Shown here: positions 8,004-18,077 of the stretch, in pieces
How positions within the stretch are numbered: the first letter of the stretch is position 1
How the letters are laid out: every line of letters begins with the position of its first letter
Source: Methylophaga sp.
GTDB taxonomy: Bacteria > Pseudomonadota > Gammaproteobacteria > Nitrosococcales > Methylophagaceae
Length of the DNA: 64,000 nt
Reading direction: 5' to 3'
Assembly: GCF_009711715.1 (NCBI RefSeq)
Contig: NZ_VENF01000009.1
Location: forward strand, 124,001-188,000
Translations under genes and position numbers: made by a program
Notes under the pieces: generated by a model
Seen by the model: only the letters and a program-made list of their open reading frames with translations
The model's database searches: none
What the model was told of the DNA's origin: nothing

Positions 8004-8972
8004 TCAGTAGTCGCGATTGACTGAAAAATCTGCCAGCCCCAGCAAAGCCTGTTTATAATCGCTGTCGGGCAGGACTGCCAGTGCGGCCTTGGCGTGGGCC
8101 ACTTCATTGGAAGCAGCACGGGCCGTGTAATCAATGGCGCCGGTTTCATTGATGATTCGGACAATTTCGTCAATACGATCCCGTTCACCGTTTTCGATCG
8201 CCTGGCGGATAATCGCCGCCTGCGCCTCATTGCCCTGGCGCATGGCATAAATCAACGGCAGGGTAGGCTTGCCTTCTGCCAGGTCATCACCGATGTTCTT
8301 TCCGATAGTCTCGCTCGACTGGCTGTAGTCGAGCAAATCATCGACCAACTGGAAAGCGCTTCCGAGGTGCATGGCATACAACGCCATGGCCTGCTCCACT
8401 TCTTGCGAGGCATCGCAGATGACAGCACCGAGCTGGCCGGCTGCTTCAAACAGCTTGGCGGTTTTATGATGAATAACTTCCAGATAACGGGCTTCGGTCG
8501 TGTCCGCATCATGGCAGTTCAGCAGTTGCAACACCTCACCCTCGGCAATGATATTGGTGGTGTGGGACAGGATTTGCATCAGTCGCATCGAATCCATTTC
8601 CACCATCATTTCGAATGAGCGGGTGTAGAGAAAATCACCGACCAGGACACTGGCTTCATTGCCCCACAGGTTATTGGCTGTTTCCTGACCGCGGCGCATG
8701 TCGGAATTGTCGACGACATCATCATGCAGTAACGTCGCAGTGTGAATAAACTCGATAATCGTGGCCAGATTGATATGTTTCTCGCCCTGATAGCCGCAGG
8801 CTTTGGCACTGAGAATGGCAATAGCGGGACGCAGCCTTTTACCACCGCTGTTGATGATGTAAAAGCCGAGTTGATTAATCAGCGCCACGTCCGATTGTAG
8901 CCGGGTTTGAATCAGCTTATCGACCGACGCCAGATCGTCCTGTATCAGAGAATAAATGGATTGGATATCCAC
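8004..8972 (-). CDS. ispB: Octaprenyl diphosphate synthase
   Basis: Trans-polyprenyl diphosphate synthase that makes the side chain of ubiquinone. The first aspartate-rich motif is LLHDDVVD (D84, D85, D88) and the second is LVDDLLD (D210, D211, D214). At 322 residues it matches E. coli IspB, and the sequence ends in the typical DFSVNRDY. It is divergent from rplU, the standard arrangement in gammaproteobacteria, with a 211-base intergenic region. Product chain length (C40) is inferred from family and context, not from the sequence alone. Confidence 0.95.
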   Translation of the reverse strand: MDIQSIYSLIQDDLASVDKLIQTRLQSDVALINQLGFYIINSGGKRLRPAIAILSAKACGYQGEKHINLATIIEFIHTATLLHDDVVDNSDMRRGQETANNLWGNEASVLVGDFLYTRSFEMMVEMDSMRLMQILSHTTNIIAEGEVLQLLNCHDADTTEARYLEVIHHKTAKLFEAAGQLGAVICDASQEVEQAMALYAMHLGSAFQLVDDLLDYSQSSETIGKNIGDDLAEGKPTLPLIYAMRQGNEAQAAIIRQAIENGERDRIDEIVRIINETGAIDYTARAASNEVAHAKAALAVLPDSDYKQALLGLADFSVNRDY

Positions 8973-9101
8973 AGTGCAAAAATCTGCCTATAATATGTCT
9001 GAAAACGCGTACTTTCTCATGCACGGGGCATGCGCGCAAATATTAAAACCATGCGGATTTCACCGCAAATCATGAAGATCAGCATACCCTGATATTGAGA
9101 T

Positions 9102-9130
9102 TTGATCTCCTATTAGAAAGGCGCTACAAT
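9102..9130 (+). promoter_or_regulatory. Likely sigma-70 promoter of rplU-rpmA
   Basis: TTGATC (9102-9107) and TACAAT (9125-9130) are separated by exactly 17 bases, 53 bases before the rplU start. This is the best promoter match in the ispB-rplU intergenic region. It is a sequence match only. Confidence 0.55.
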
Positions 9131-9183
9131 TGCCGGTCTTTTGTTGGGCAACCTGCATTAACACATTATTTTTGGAGACAGCG

Positions 9184-9495
9184 ATGTACGCTATTGTCGC
9201 GACAGGCGGTAAACAATACCGGGTCAAAGAGGGCGAAAAGCTCCGCGTTGAGAAACTGAATGCTGAAGCCGGTGATACGGTTGAGCTGGATAAAGTACTG
9301 CTGGTAGGCGAAGGCGAAGACGTCAAAGTCGGTGCGCCTTACCTTGACGGCGCCAAAGTGACGGCTAAAGTTGCTGCCAATGGTCGTGGCGACAAAGTCA
9401 AAATCATCAAATTCAAACGCCGTAAGCACCATCAAAAACAGATGGGGCACCGTCAGGCATACACTGAAATCGAAATCACAGGCATCTCAGCCTAA
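9184..9495 (+). CDS. rplU: 50S ribosomal protein L21
   Basis: Ribosomal protein L21, 103 residues, starting [14 protein letters not shown]. The ATG at 9184 is chosen because the family starts exactly there and a GGAGACAGCG ribosome binding site precedes it; a longer open frame to 9130 has no support. The C-terminal [13 protein letters not shown] segment is typical of L21. It is followed 23 bases later by rpmA, the usual order. Confidence 0.98.
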   Translation: MYAIVATGGKQYRVKEGEKLRVEKLNAEAGDTVELDKVLLVGEGEDVKVGAPYLDGAKVTAKVAANGRGDKVKIIKFKRRKHHQKQMGHRQAYTEIEITGISA

Positions 9496-9518
9496 GATTG
9501 TTTTAGAGAGGTTTAATC

Positions 9519-9776
9519 ATGGCTCATAAGAAAGCTGGTGGTAGTACACGTAACGGCCGCGATTCCGAAAGTAAACGTCTTGGCGTAAAACGCTACGGCG
9601 GTGAACTGGTTGTCGGCGGTAACATTCTTGTTCGCCAACGTGGTACCCGTTACCACGCTGGTCGCAATGTGAGTGTCGGTAAAGACCACACATTGTTCGC
9701 AACAGCTGAAGGTAAAGTGTTGTTCGAGACCAAAGGTCCACAAAAACGCACTTTCGTCAGTGTCGTTGCTGACTAA
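9519..9776 (+). CDS. rpmA: 50S ribosomal protein L27
   Basis: Ribosomal protein L27, 85 residues, beginning [20 protein letters not shown], with the basic N-terminal tail that reaches toward the peptidyl-transferase centre. An AGAGAGG ribosome binding site is upstream. It lies in the rplU-rpmA unit and is closed by a strong terminator at 9813-9836, which separates it from obgE. Confidence 0.98.
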   Translation: MAHKKAGGSTRNGRDSESKRLGVKRYGGELVVGGNILVRQRGTRYHAGRNVSVGKDHTLFATAEGKVLFETKGPQKRTFVSVVAD

Positions 9777-9812
9777 AAACATGTGTTAGCCCGTTGGGGC
9801 AAACAGCCGAAA

Positions 9813-10929
<1,117 letters not shown>

Positions 10930-10935
10930 CAAGTC

Positions 10936-12066
10936 GTGACCGAACCTCACCAGCAGCTCATTCATACTAAACGCTGGGTCATCAAAATCGGCAGTGCGCT
11001 GCTGACCCGGCTTGGTGAGGGGCTGGATATCGAACGTATTCGCTGGCTCAGTGGCGAAATTGCGGAGTTGCGGCGTCAAGGCAAGGAAGTCGTGCTGGTC
11101 ACCTCCGGTTCAGTAGCGGCCGGTATGCAGCGTCTTGGCTGGCAACGTCGTCCCCATGAAGTCCATAAACTGCAGGCGGCCGCCAGTGTCGGCCAGATGG
11201 GACTGGTCAATGCCTATGCGACGGAATGTAGCAAACACGGTATCCAGACCGCGCAGATTCTGCTCACCCATTCCGACCTCTCTGATCGGGTACGTCATCT
11301 GAATGCCCGCAGTGCGTTACATACCTTGCTGGAACTGGGCATTTTGCCCGTGGTAAATGAGAATGACACGATTGCTACCGAAGAGATTCGTTTCGGCGAT
11401 AACGATACTCTGGCAGCGATGACTGCCAACCTGGTCGAGGCAGATGTACTGGTGATTCTGACTGATCAGGATGGTCTGTTTGATTCCGATCCCAGAAGTA
11501 ATCCTGACGCACGTATGATCGCAGCTTCAGCGGCCAGTAATCCGGCCCTTGATCAAATGGCCGGGGACAGTAAAGGCGAACTGGGCCGGGGAGGAATGAC
11601 CACCAAATTACTGGCTGCCCGACGGGCGGCACGTTCAGGCGCTTATACGGTAATTCTGTCGGGTAAGTATCCTGACAACCTGCGTCATCTGGCGGCGGGG
11701 AATGGCGTCGGTACTTTACTGTGGCCCGACAACAAACCCATAAAAGCCCGTCAGCAGTGGTTGGTCGGACATTTGATTCCCAAGGGGCAGATCGTGCTGG
11801 ATGATGGTGCGGTGGCGGTGATACGTGAAAAAGGCCGCAGCGTACTGCCGGTCGGGGTGAAACATGTTGAAGGTGACTTCACCCGGGGGGAACTGGTCAT
11901 TTGCCGGGACCTGAAGGGGCGAGAGATTGCCCGTGGTCTCAGTAATTACAGCGCTGATGAGGCGAATCGCATTAAAGGCCATGCCAGTGCTGAGATCGAA
12001 CAATTGCTGGGTTATGTGGATGAACCCGAGTTGATCCATCGCGATAATCTGGTGGTGACCAGTTAG
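10936..12066 (+). CDS. proB: Glutamate 5-kinase
   Basis: First enzyme of proline synthesis, phosphorylating glutamate at the gamma-carboxyl. The amino-acid kinase domain (about 12-260) opens with KIGSALLTR, and VNENDT and DQDGLF segments mark the active site. The C-terminal 100 residues form a PUA domain, as in full-length bacterial ProB. The start is a GTG at 10936, 6 bases after obgE, with AAGGA at 10921-10925 as a rather distant ribosome binding site. Length 376 residues is normal. proA is not nearby. Confidence 0.96.
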   Translation: MTEPHQQLIHTKRWVIKIGSALLTRLGEGLDIERIRWLSGEIAELRRQGKEVVLVTSGSVAAGMQRLGWQRRPHEVHKLQAAASVGQMGLVNAYATECSKHGIQTAQILLTHSDLSDRVRHLNARSALHTLLELGILPVVNENDTIATEEIRFGDNDTLAAMTANLVEADVLVILTDQDGLFDSDPRSNPDARMIAASAASNPALDQMAGDSKGELGRGGMTTKLLAARRAARSGAYTVILSGKYPDNLRHLAAGNGVGTLLWPDNKPIKARQQWLVGHLIPKGQIVLDDGAVAVIREKGRSVLPVGVKHVEGDFTRGELVICRDLKGREIARGLSNYSADEANRIKGHASAEIEQLLGYVDEPELIHRDNLVVTS

Positions 12067-12080
12067 AACCAACAGGCATA

Positions 12081-12106
12081 AAAAAACCGGCTGAAGCCGG
12101 TTTTTT
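12081..12106. terminator. Bidirectional terminator between proB and rpsT
   Basis: AAAAAACCGGC (12081-12091), loop TGAA, GCCGGTTTTTT (12096-12106). Runs of A and T on both flanks let it serve proB on the plus strand and rpsT on the minus strand. Confidence 0.92.
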
Positions 12107-12127
12107 TAAAAGCTTTGCAGCTTTAAA

Positions 12128-12388
12128 TTACATTGCGCGAACAGCGTTGTTCAGGCGGCTCTTACCGCGAGCAGCAGTATTCTTGTGAATAATGCCTTTA
12201 CGTGCCATACGGTCCAGTTGAGGTACAGCAGCTTGGAAAGCAGCAACAGCTTTTTCTTTATCACCAGCTGCAATTGCTTTTCTCAGTGCTTTGATGCTGG
12301 TACGCATCGCTGAACGTTGGCTGGCGTTGCGCTGACGGTGTACTTCCGCTTGACGCGCGCGTTTTCTTGCTTGTGCCGAGTTTGCCAA
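12128..12388 (-). CDS. rpsT: 30S ribosomal protein S20
   Basis: Ribosomal protein S20, 86 residues, starting [19 protein letters not shown] and rich in Ala, Lys and Arg, with the helical bundle pattern of the family. An AGGAG ribosome binding site precedes the ATG. It is a single-gene unit facing proB and shares a bidirectional terminator with it. Confidence 0.98.
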   Translation of the reverse strand: MANSAQARKRARQAEVHRQRNASQRSAMRTSIKALRKAIAAGDKEKAVAAFQAAVPQLDRMARKGIIHKNTAARGKSRLNNAVRAM

Positions 12389-12497
12389 AGTGCTTCTCCT
12401 AAAAATTCAGCTATCAATATCAGATGAACACGCCATTATCCTGATTTTCATCTGCTTTGTAAATGGTATGATGAGAAAATTTTCTCATGAGGTATTT

Positions 12498-13289
12498 ATG
12501 CGCATTATAACCGTAAACGTGAATGGGATCAGGGCTGCGGCACGTAAAGGTTTCTTCGACTGGCTGTTAAAACAGAATGCCGATGTGGTCTGCATTCAGG
12601 AAACCAAGGCTCAGGTGCATCAACTCGAGGATGAAGTGTTCACGCCCCGGGGTTATCACTGTTATTACCATGATGCCGAGCGCAAAGGCTATAGCGGTGT
12701 GGCACTGTATAGCCGGCATGAACCTGATGAAGTGATTGTCGGCATGGATAATCCTGAATTCGATGCTGAAGGCCGTTATATTGAGGCCCGTTTTGGCAAA
12801 CTAAGTGTGATTTCGCTCTATCTGCCGTCAGGGTCTTCCAAGGAAGAACGTCAGCAGGCCAAATATCGCTGCATGGAATTTTTTGAAAAGAAAATGCAGG
12901 AAATGAAAGACTCCGGGCGTGACTATGTGATCACCGGTGACTGGAATATTGCGCATAAAAACGAGGATATCCGTAATTGGAAGGCCAACCAGAAAAACTC
13001 CGGTTTCCTGCCTGAAGAGCGTGCGTGGCTGGACAAGCTGTTTGATGAAATGGGCTTTATTGATGCCTTTCGCGAACTGCCGCAGGAAGAGCATGAATAC
13101 ACCTGGTGGTCGAACCGTGGCCGCGCCTGGGATAACAACGTGGGGTGGCGGATTGACTACCAGGTGTTGTCACCGTCGATGAAAGGCACCGTCAAGGCAA
13201 CGGATATCTATAAGGACGAACGTTTTTCAGATCATGCACCGCTGACGATAGATTACGATTACGACATTGAATCAGGCTCAGCAGAATGA
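12498..13289 (+). CDS. xthA: Exodeoxyribonuclease III
   Basis: AP endonuclease/3'-exonuclease of the ExoIII (EEP) family, 263 residues, acting in base-excision repair. Visible motifs include VCIQETKAQ (metal-binding Glu), VITGDWNIAH (catalytic Asp/Asn) and the C-terminal FSDHAPL with the general-base His. The ATG at 12498 is preceded by TGAGG five bases upstream; the longer open frame from 12390 is unlike the family. The last 31 bases overlap the 3' end of the convergent GlxA-type regulator, so the two genes share sequence at their ends. Confidence 0.95.
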   Translation: MRIITVNVNGIRAAARKGFFDWLLKQNADVVCIQETKAQVHQLEDEVFTPRGYHCYYHDAERKGYSGVALYSRHEPDEVIVGMDNPEFDAEGRYIEARFGKLSVISLYLPSGSSKEERQQAKYRCMEFFEKKMQEMKDSGRDYVITGDWNIAHKNEDIRNWKANQKNSGFLPEERAWLDKLFDEMGFIDAFRELPQEEHEYTWWSNRGRAWDNNVGWRIDYQVLSPSMKGTVKATDIYKDERFSDHAPLTIDYDYDIESGSAE

Positions 13290-14305
13290 ATAATCGGTTT
13301 GAACATGCGGCGATACTGGCTGGGTGACAACCCGGTTCTTCGTTTAAATAAACGACGAAAAAAAGAGGCGTCCTCATAGCCGGTATCAATGCTGATCTCA
13401 TCAACCGGAAGCTGAGTTTGCTCAAGCAGACGCTTGGCTGCCTCAATGCGAACATTTTGCAGGTAATCAATTAAGGTCGAACCTGTAGCATTTTTGAATC
13501 TGCGCTTAAGGGTTCGAGAGGGAATATTCGCCTGATCCAGCGTAAGTTGAATCGCATGACTGTTTTTGTAGTGACGTTTCAGCGCTTCTTCACACTCAGC
13601 AACGAGGTGATCACTATGCCGGTTATTTCTTAACAGGGAGTGATAGGGCAACTGCCCTTCATCATGCCATTTAAGTAAATAAACCTGAGCAATTCTGACC
13701 GCTTCAGCCGGGCTAACATGTTTTGAGATGATGTAAATAGCCAGATCATGCCAGGATGTGGTGCCACCGGCAGTCACTATTTTTCCAGCGCTGTCCGCGA
13801 TAACCAGGTTTGGCTCCGGTTTGAACCTTACCTTAGGGTAGTGCTTGCGGAAAAGATCCTGATAGCCCCAGTGTGATGTGGCCTGACATTCATCGAGCAG
13901 GCCTGTTTCAGCCAGCATGACCGCGCCGGAACAGGCGGAGTAGATATAAACCCCCGCTTCATACTGCTGTTTTATCCACTGTACCAGTGTCGGATAGCGG
14001 CCCGTGAATGGTTCATCCGGCCCCAGCCAGATTTCAGGCAGGATCAAAATATCCGGAAGCGTGCTGGGTTGATGAAAATCTTCGTCGGGTAGAACCGGGA
14101 TATTGTTGCCACAAAAAAACTGTTTGAGACCGGGAGAGACGATACTGACGGCAAAGGGCGAGGTCTTTACGCCATTTCTCGACAGTGTCTGCCAGATATT
14201 ACCGGTTGCCATCAGCACGTCTTTCAAGCCATACAACGCCGAACCGGCCGTTTCCGGTATGGCAACAATAAATACCTGCAGCGGCTTTGTATTCAGTGAT
14301 GGCAT
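13259..14305 (-). CDS. GlxA-type transcriptional regulator (DJ-1/PfpI + AraC HTH)
   Basis: A 348-residue regulator. Residues 8-195 form a DJ-1/PfpI-like domain with the conserved cysteine in IYSACSGAV. Residues 225-340 carry a double helix-turn-helix of the AraC type, ending in YEDASFFRRLFKRRTGLSPS. Such GlxA-family proteins usually activate a nearby or divergent catabolic gene in response to a small molecule. The divergent neighbour is the candidate diiron protein at 14413, and the 107-base gap between them holds direct and inverted repeats suitable for AraC-type binding. The inducer is unknown. Confidence 0.9.
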   Translation of the reverse strand: MPSLNTKPLQVFIVAIPETAGSALYGLKDVLMATGNIWQTLSRNGVKTSPFAVSIVSPGLKQFFCGNNIPVLPDEDFHQPSTLPDILILPEIWLGPDEPFTGRYPTLVQWIKQQYEAGVYIYSACSGAVMLAETGLLDECQATSHWGYQDLFRKHYPKVRFKPEPNLVIADSAGKIVTAGGTTSWHDLAIYIISKHVSPAEAVRIAQVYLLKWHDEGQLPYHSLLRNNRHSDHLVAECEEALKRHYKNSHAIQLTLDQANIPSRTLKRRFKNATGSTLIDYLQNVRIEAAKRLLEQTQLPVDEISIDTGYEDASFFRRLFKRRTGLSPSQYRRMFKPIIHSAEPDSMS

Positions 14306-14350
14306 AAATAACCCGTTTTTAGGTTTTTTGCATCTTATACCGACCTGGCG

Positions 14351-14370
14351 CTAAGCATAATCTAAGCATA
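14351..14370. repeat. Tandem direct repeat, AraC-type operator candidate
   Basis: CTAAGCATA occurs at 14351-14359 and again at 14362-14370, an 11-base period (one helical turn), in the gap between the GlxA-type regulator and the diiron gene. AraC-family proteins commonly bind such in-phase direct repeats. Function is inferred. Confidence 0.5.
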
Positions 14371-14391
14371 CTTCATTAATAGCTAATGAAG
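14371..14391. promoter_or_regulatory. Palindrome upstream of the diiron gene
   Basis: CTTCATTA (14371-14378), five bases, TAATGAAG (14384-14391): a perfect 8-bp inverted repeat directly abutting the tandem CTAAGCATA repeats and ending 21 bases before the chosen start. It could be a second operator or a 5' UTR hairpin. Confidence 0.45.
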
Positions 14392-14412
14392 ATGACTTTT
14401 GAGGTATATGCG

Positions 14413-15381
14413 ATGAATATCATGAATAATGCTTATCTGGATCAGGAAAATAAATTTCCATTCAGCCACCAGTATCAACGCTGTGTTATGGCATCAAAAC
14501 GAATTTCATGGCGAATTGAAGAGGATGTCATTCGGGGTAGAGAATTCGACGGGCAGGAAAAGTTTTTGCCTGATTCTTTATCCCTGGTAGAACAGCTCAG
14601 TTTTCTGAGTCGGGCTGATCAGGTTTTTTTCAGCCAGGTACAGGGACGGACCTATGCCCATATCTTTGGTCTGGTGGAACGTTTTATCAATGCCAAAGTG
14701 CTGGAGCTGGGCCAACAGCATGTGCTGGGCGATCAAGTTGCACTGGAAGCACTGGTCAGATTCAGTGATGAGGAAATTAAACATCAGGCCCTGTTCCGTC
14801 GTATAGAAATGATGACGGCCGCGGTCATGCCCGAGGGCTATAGTTTTGCTATTGATCCCAATGAGATAGCACAGGCAGTTTTATCCAAATCGACCTGGGC
14901 AGTGCTTGGCCTGACTTGCCATATCGAGTTATTCACTCAGCAACATTATCGACAGAGTATTGCCCTCTGTGATGGCTTGTCGCCGCTGTATAAAGATGTT
15001 TTTCTGTTTCACTGGAGAGAAGAATCACAACATGCCATTCTGGATGAGATTGAATGGCGTGAAGAAGATAAAAAACTCTCTGTTCAACAGCGTGACGTGG
15101 CGGTTGATGATTTGATTGCGTTGGTGGCTGCCGTGGATCAGATTCTGCAACAGCAGGCTGAAACGGATGCCGCTTATTTTGTTTCGGCTTCACTGGCAAA
15201 CTATAACGAACAGCAGAAAAGCGCAATTACAGTCACTTTTCTGCGTGCTTACCGCTGGCAATATATTGTGTCAGGTCTGAAACACACCCGCTTCATTCAT
15301 ATTTTGGCTGAACTGGTCAGCCAGACTCAGATGGACAGAATCAATCAGGCACTGGCACCGTTGATGAAGTCAGTCATTTGA
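14413..15381 (+). CDS. Candidate ferritin-like diiron protein, function unknown
   Basis: A 322-residue soluble, mostly helical protein that I cannot assign to a named enzyme. It has a complete set of residues for a carboxylate-bridged diiron site in the expected order: E89, E121-x-x-H124, E172, E204-x-x-H207. This is the pattern of ferritin-like oxygenases and N-oxygenases such as AurF, though overall identity to that family cannot be tested here. The start at 14413 is chosen for the GAGG eight bases upstream; an ATG at 14386 lies inside the palindrome. The gene is divergent from a GlxA-type regulator, which probably controls it. Confidence 0.7.
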   Translation: MNIMNNAYLDQENKFPFSHQYQRCVMASKRISWRIEEDVIRGREFDGQEKFLPDSLSLVEQLSFLSRADQVFFSQVQGRTYAHIFGLVERFINAKVLELGQQHVLGDQVALEALVRFSDEEIKHQALFRRIEMMTAAVMPEGYSFAIDPNEIAQAVLSKSTWAVLGLTCHIELFTQQHYRQSIALCDGLSPLYKDVFLFHWREESQHAILDEIEWREEDKKLSVQQRDVAVDDLIALVAAVDQILQQQAETDAAYFVSASLANYNEQQKSAITVTFLRAYRWQYIVSGLKHTRFIHILAELVSQTQMDRINQALAPLMKSVI

Positions 15382-15390
15382 ACAGTTAAT

Positions 15391-15421
15391 CCCATATCCC
15401 GGCGCTGAGCCGGGATATGGG
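15391..15421. other. Strong hairpin between the diiron gene and recQ
   Basis: CCCATATCCCGGC (15391-15403), a five-base loop, GCCGGGATATGGG (15409-15421): a perfect 13-bp stem. It lies between convergent genes, but no T run follows on either strand, so it is not a classical terminator. It may protect 3' ends or pause polymerase. Confidence 0.6.
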
Positions 15422-15443
15422 AGGCTGTTATCCTGGTTGTGGG

Positions 15444-17570
15444 TCAGTATAGTGAAGCCTGCACACAGCGGAGAATGTCGTAATCGTATTGCTCATCAAG
15501 GGCCTGATAAAGGGTTTTCAGGCTTGCAGCCTGTTCACCCAGAGACTCGATAGTTACGATGATTTCCTTCAGATCGGCTTCTTGCAGATCCAGCACATTT
15601 TTAATATCCAGCAGGCCGGCATTGATGCCTTCAGCCAGATGGCTATAAACAGTGCTTTCCTTGAGCGCTCGGTCGGTGGCGATCTGAATTGGACTCAGCC
15701 CCTGTTCATGCAGCATCAATGTCTGATTGACAGTATCGCTCAGACCATTGTTGAGCAGCTCGGAGAGGGGATGCCGGCGGATAATATCGACAAACTGCTG
15801 GCCGTATTGCGACAGTTTCTGTTCACCAACACCACTGATGCGGCGCATGGCCTCTAAATCCGCGGGTCGATACTGGCACATTTCCTGTAACGTTGCGTCG
15901 TGAAAGATGACATAAGGCGGAACGCCATGGGTTTTAGCTATCTCCGCGCGGTACTGGCGTAATGCTTCCCATAAAGCCTCATCCTGAGGGCGGACGGTGG
16001 TTTGTTTTTTGCCTGATTTCGCCGTTTTTTGCCGTTCCTGTTGTTTACGCAAAAGCAGAGTTTGTTCGCCACGCAACACCGCCCGGCATTTTTCAGTCAG
16101 TTTCAGGGCGCCATAGGCATTGATATCGATATCCAGATAACCGGTTGCAATTAACTGGCGGAAGATGCCGCGCCATTGTGTCGCATTGAGTTCGGTACCG
16201 ATACCAAAGGTGCTGAGCTGATCATGCTGATTGCTTTTAATCCGCTCATCATCATTACCCAGCAGAATATCGATCAGATAATTCACGCCGAAACGCTGGC
16301 CGCTGCGAAACACGCAGGACAGGGCTTTTTGCGCGACTTCAGTGGCATCAAAATGCTCAGGCGGGTTCTGGCAGTTATCACACTGGCCACATTGTTCCGG
16401 CGCTTTTTCATCGAAATAGGCGAGCAGGGCATGACGGCGGCAGGTAATGAGTTCACATAAGCCGAGCATCGCTTCCAGTTTGTGATGCTCGACCCGCTTG
16501 ATGAGATCGGGCGCATCGGAATCCTGCATAAACTGTCGCAGGGTAATGACATCCTGCAGGCCGTAGGCCATCCAGGCATTGGCTGGCAAGCCATCGCGAC
16601 CGGCGCGGCCTGTTTCCTGGTAATAGGCCTCGATATTTTTAGGCAGGTTGAGATGAGCGACGAAGCGGACATCGGGTTTGTCGATGCCCATACCAAAAGC
16701 AATGGTCGCCACGATAATCACGCCTTCCTCGCGTAGAAAACGCTGCTGGGTATGGGTGCGTAACTCGGCTGGCAGGCCAGCGTGATAAGGCAAAGCGACT
16801 CGTCCCTGCTCCTGCAGCCATTCTGCAATCGCTTCCACTTTTTTTCGCGACAGGCAGTAGACGATCCCGGCATCTTCGCTATGCTGACTGGAAATAAACT
16901 GCCACAGTTGCTGCTTGGCATTGCGCGCTTCGGCAATGGAATAAAAGATGTTCTGCCGGTCAAAGCTGTTGAGATAGACCTCGGCCTGCTGCAGGTTCAG
17001 TTGCTCGATGATCTCAATGCGGGTGCGTTTATCGGCCGTTGCGGTGAGGGCGATTCGCGGGACTTGCGGATAACGCTCATGCAGCATCCGCAGTTGCTGG
17101 TATTCAGGCCGGAAATCGTGTCCCCACTGCGAAACGCAATGCGCTTCATCGATAGCGAACAGGGCAATAGACAGGCGATCCAGCAAGTGCAGCATTCGTC
17201 CGCTGAGCAGGCGCTCGGGTGCAACATAGAGCAAATCAATCTCACCCGTTTCAAGCCGGGCTTCGACATCGCGAGCTTCAGTTGCCGACAGGCTGGAATT
17301 TAAAAAGGCGGCCTTGACGCCTAATTCTCTGAGCGCGACCACTTGGTCCTGCATCAGTGCAATTAACGGTGACACCACGACGGCAGTGCCGGAACGGACC
17401 AGCGCCGGAATCTGGTAACATAGCGATTTACCGCCACCGGTGGGCATCAGCACCAGGGCATCGCCACCCCCGATCACGTGGTCGACAATGGCAGCCTGAT
17501 TATGACGAAAGTCGTTATAGCCAAAAACGTTCTGCAGCACATCCTGTGCGGTTTGTTCGGCAGTATCCAT
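15444..17570 (-). CDS. recQ: ATP-dependent DNA helicase RecQ
   Basis: 3'-5' DNA helicase of the RecQ family, 708 residues, in RecF-pathway recombination and fork repair. The helicase core has [12 protein letters not shown] (Walker A) and DEAH followed by [13 protein letters not shown]. The RQC zinc-binding segment is CGQCDNC, and an HRDC domain lies near residues 510-590. The C-terminus extends about 100 residues past HRDC, a region typical of many proteobacterial RecQ proteins. It is a single gene with no recognisable LexA box upstream. Confidence 0.96.
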   Translation of the reverse strand: MDTAEQTAQDVLQNVFGYNDFRHNQAAIVDHVIGGGDALVLMPTGGGKSLCYQIPALVRSGTAVVVSPLIALMQDQVVALRELGVKAAFLNSSLSATEARDVEARLETGEIDLLYVAPERLLSGRMLHLLDRLSIALFAIDEAHCVSQWGHDFRPEYQQLRMLHERYPQVPRIALTATADKRTRIEIIEQLNLQQAEVYLNSFDRQNIFYSIAEARNAKQQLWQFISSQHSEDAGIVYCLSRKKVEAIAEWLQEQGRVALPYHAGLPAELRTHTQQRFLREEGVIIVATIAFGMGIDKPDVRFVAHLNLPKNIEAYYQETGRAGRDGLPANAWMAYGLQDVITLRQFMQDSDAPDLIKRVEHHKLEAMLGLCELITCRRHALLAYFDEKAPEQCGQCDNCQNPPEHFDATEVAQKALSCVFRSGQRFGVNYLIDILLGNDDERIKSNQHDQLSTFGIGTELNATQWRGIFRQLIATGYLDIDINAYGALKLTEKCRAVLRGEQTLLLRKQQERQKTAKSGKKQTTVRPQDEALWEALRQYRAEIAKTHGVPPYVIFHDATLQEMCQYRPADLEAMRRISGVGEQKLSQYGQQFVDIIRRHPLSELLNNGLSDTVNQTLMLHEQGLSPIQIATDRALKESTVYSHLAEGINAGLLDIKNVLDLQEADLKEIIVTIESLGEQAASLKTLYQALDEQYDYDILRCVQASLY

Positions 17571-17690
17571 AAATAGTCAACAAATTGGCAAAGCGCCATT
17601 ATGGCAAATTGATACCGGCTTCGCATGGCGGATACAGGTTAGCTTGGCTTGGTCAAACAGTCCGGGCTTTGCTGTTACTCAGTAAATGAC

Positions 17691-17999
17691 TTATGCCTTA
17701 TCCAGAATTTGTTGCTTTTTCTCGTTAAATTCGTTTTCCGTCAATATGCCCTTGTCCCGCAGCTTGGCGAGTTTTTCAATTTCGTCTGCGACACTGCGCT
17801 TGGCGTAATCCCCAATCACAACAGCACTGGGATTGGTAAACGACCATATCAGTGCGGCAATCCAGCCTAAAAATGTCCAGCCCAGCAAAAAATTAAGTAA
17901 AAAGATAGCGCCGGTAGAGGTATGGTCTCGCTGGGAAGCGACGATGGTTGGCAGAAAATAGAAGGCTAAAAAGATTGCAAGGATAATCAACTCGCCCAT
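17691..17999 (-). CDS. Small membrane protein, Imm-like with SHOCT tail
   Basis: A 102-residue protein. The N-terminal part has two hydrophobic segments (about 2-22 and 36-56) with the pattern LLNFLLGWTFLGWIAALIW, which resembles the superinfection-immunity (Imm) membrane family. The C-terminal 35 residues, IEKLAKLRDKGILTENEFNE and beyond, form a SHOCT motif (short helical oligomerisation tail). The start at 17999 is chosen because GGAGGA lies just upstream; a longer frame to 18047 lacks one. The family name comes from phage T4, but cellular homologues are widespread, so a phage-defence role is not implied. Confidence 0.75.
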   Translation of the reverse strand: MGELIILAIFLAFYFLPTIVASQRDHTSTGAIFLLNFLLGWTFLGWIAALIWSFTNPSAVVIGDYAKRSVADEIEKLAKLRDKGILTENEFNEKKQQILDKA

Positions 18000-18077
18000 G
18001 CTTCCTCCGTAATTAATCGCATCAGAATCCATGCCGGTACATTCCACCGACCAGCCTCGTGAGGACCCTGGGCCGGA

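Noticed and set aside
14386..14412. ATG at 14386 as the start of the diiron protein gene
   Set aside because: It falls inside the palindrome and has no ribosome binding site; ATG at 14413 has GAGG eight bases upstream.
17691..17999. Imm-like membrane protein as evidence of a prophage or defence island
   Set aside because: No phage genes, integrase or att repeats are nearby; homologues occur as ordinary chromosomal genes.
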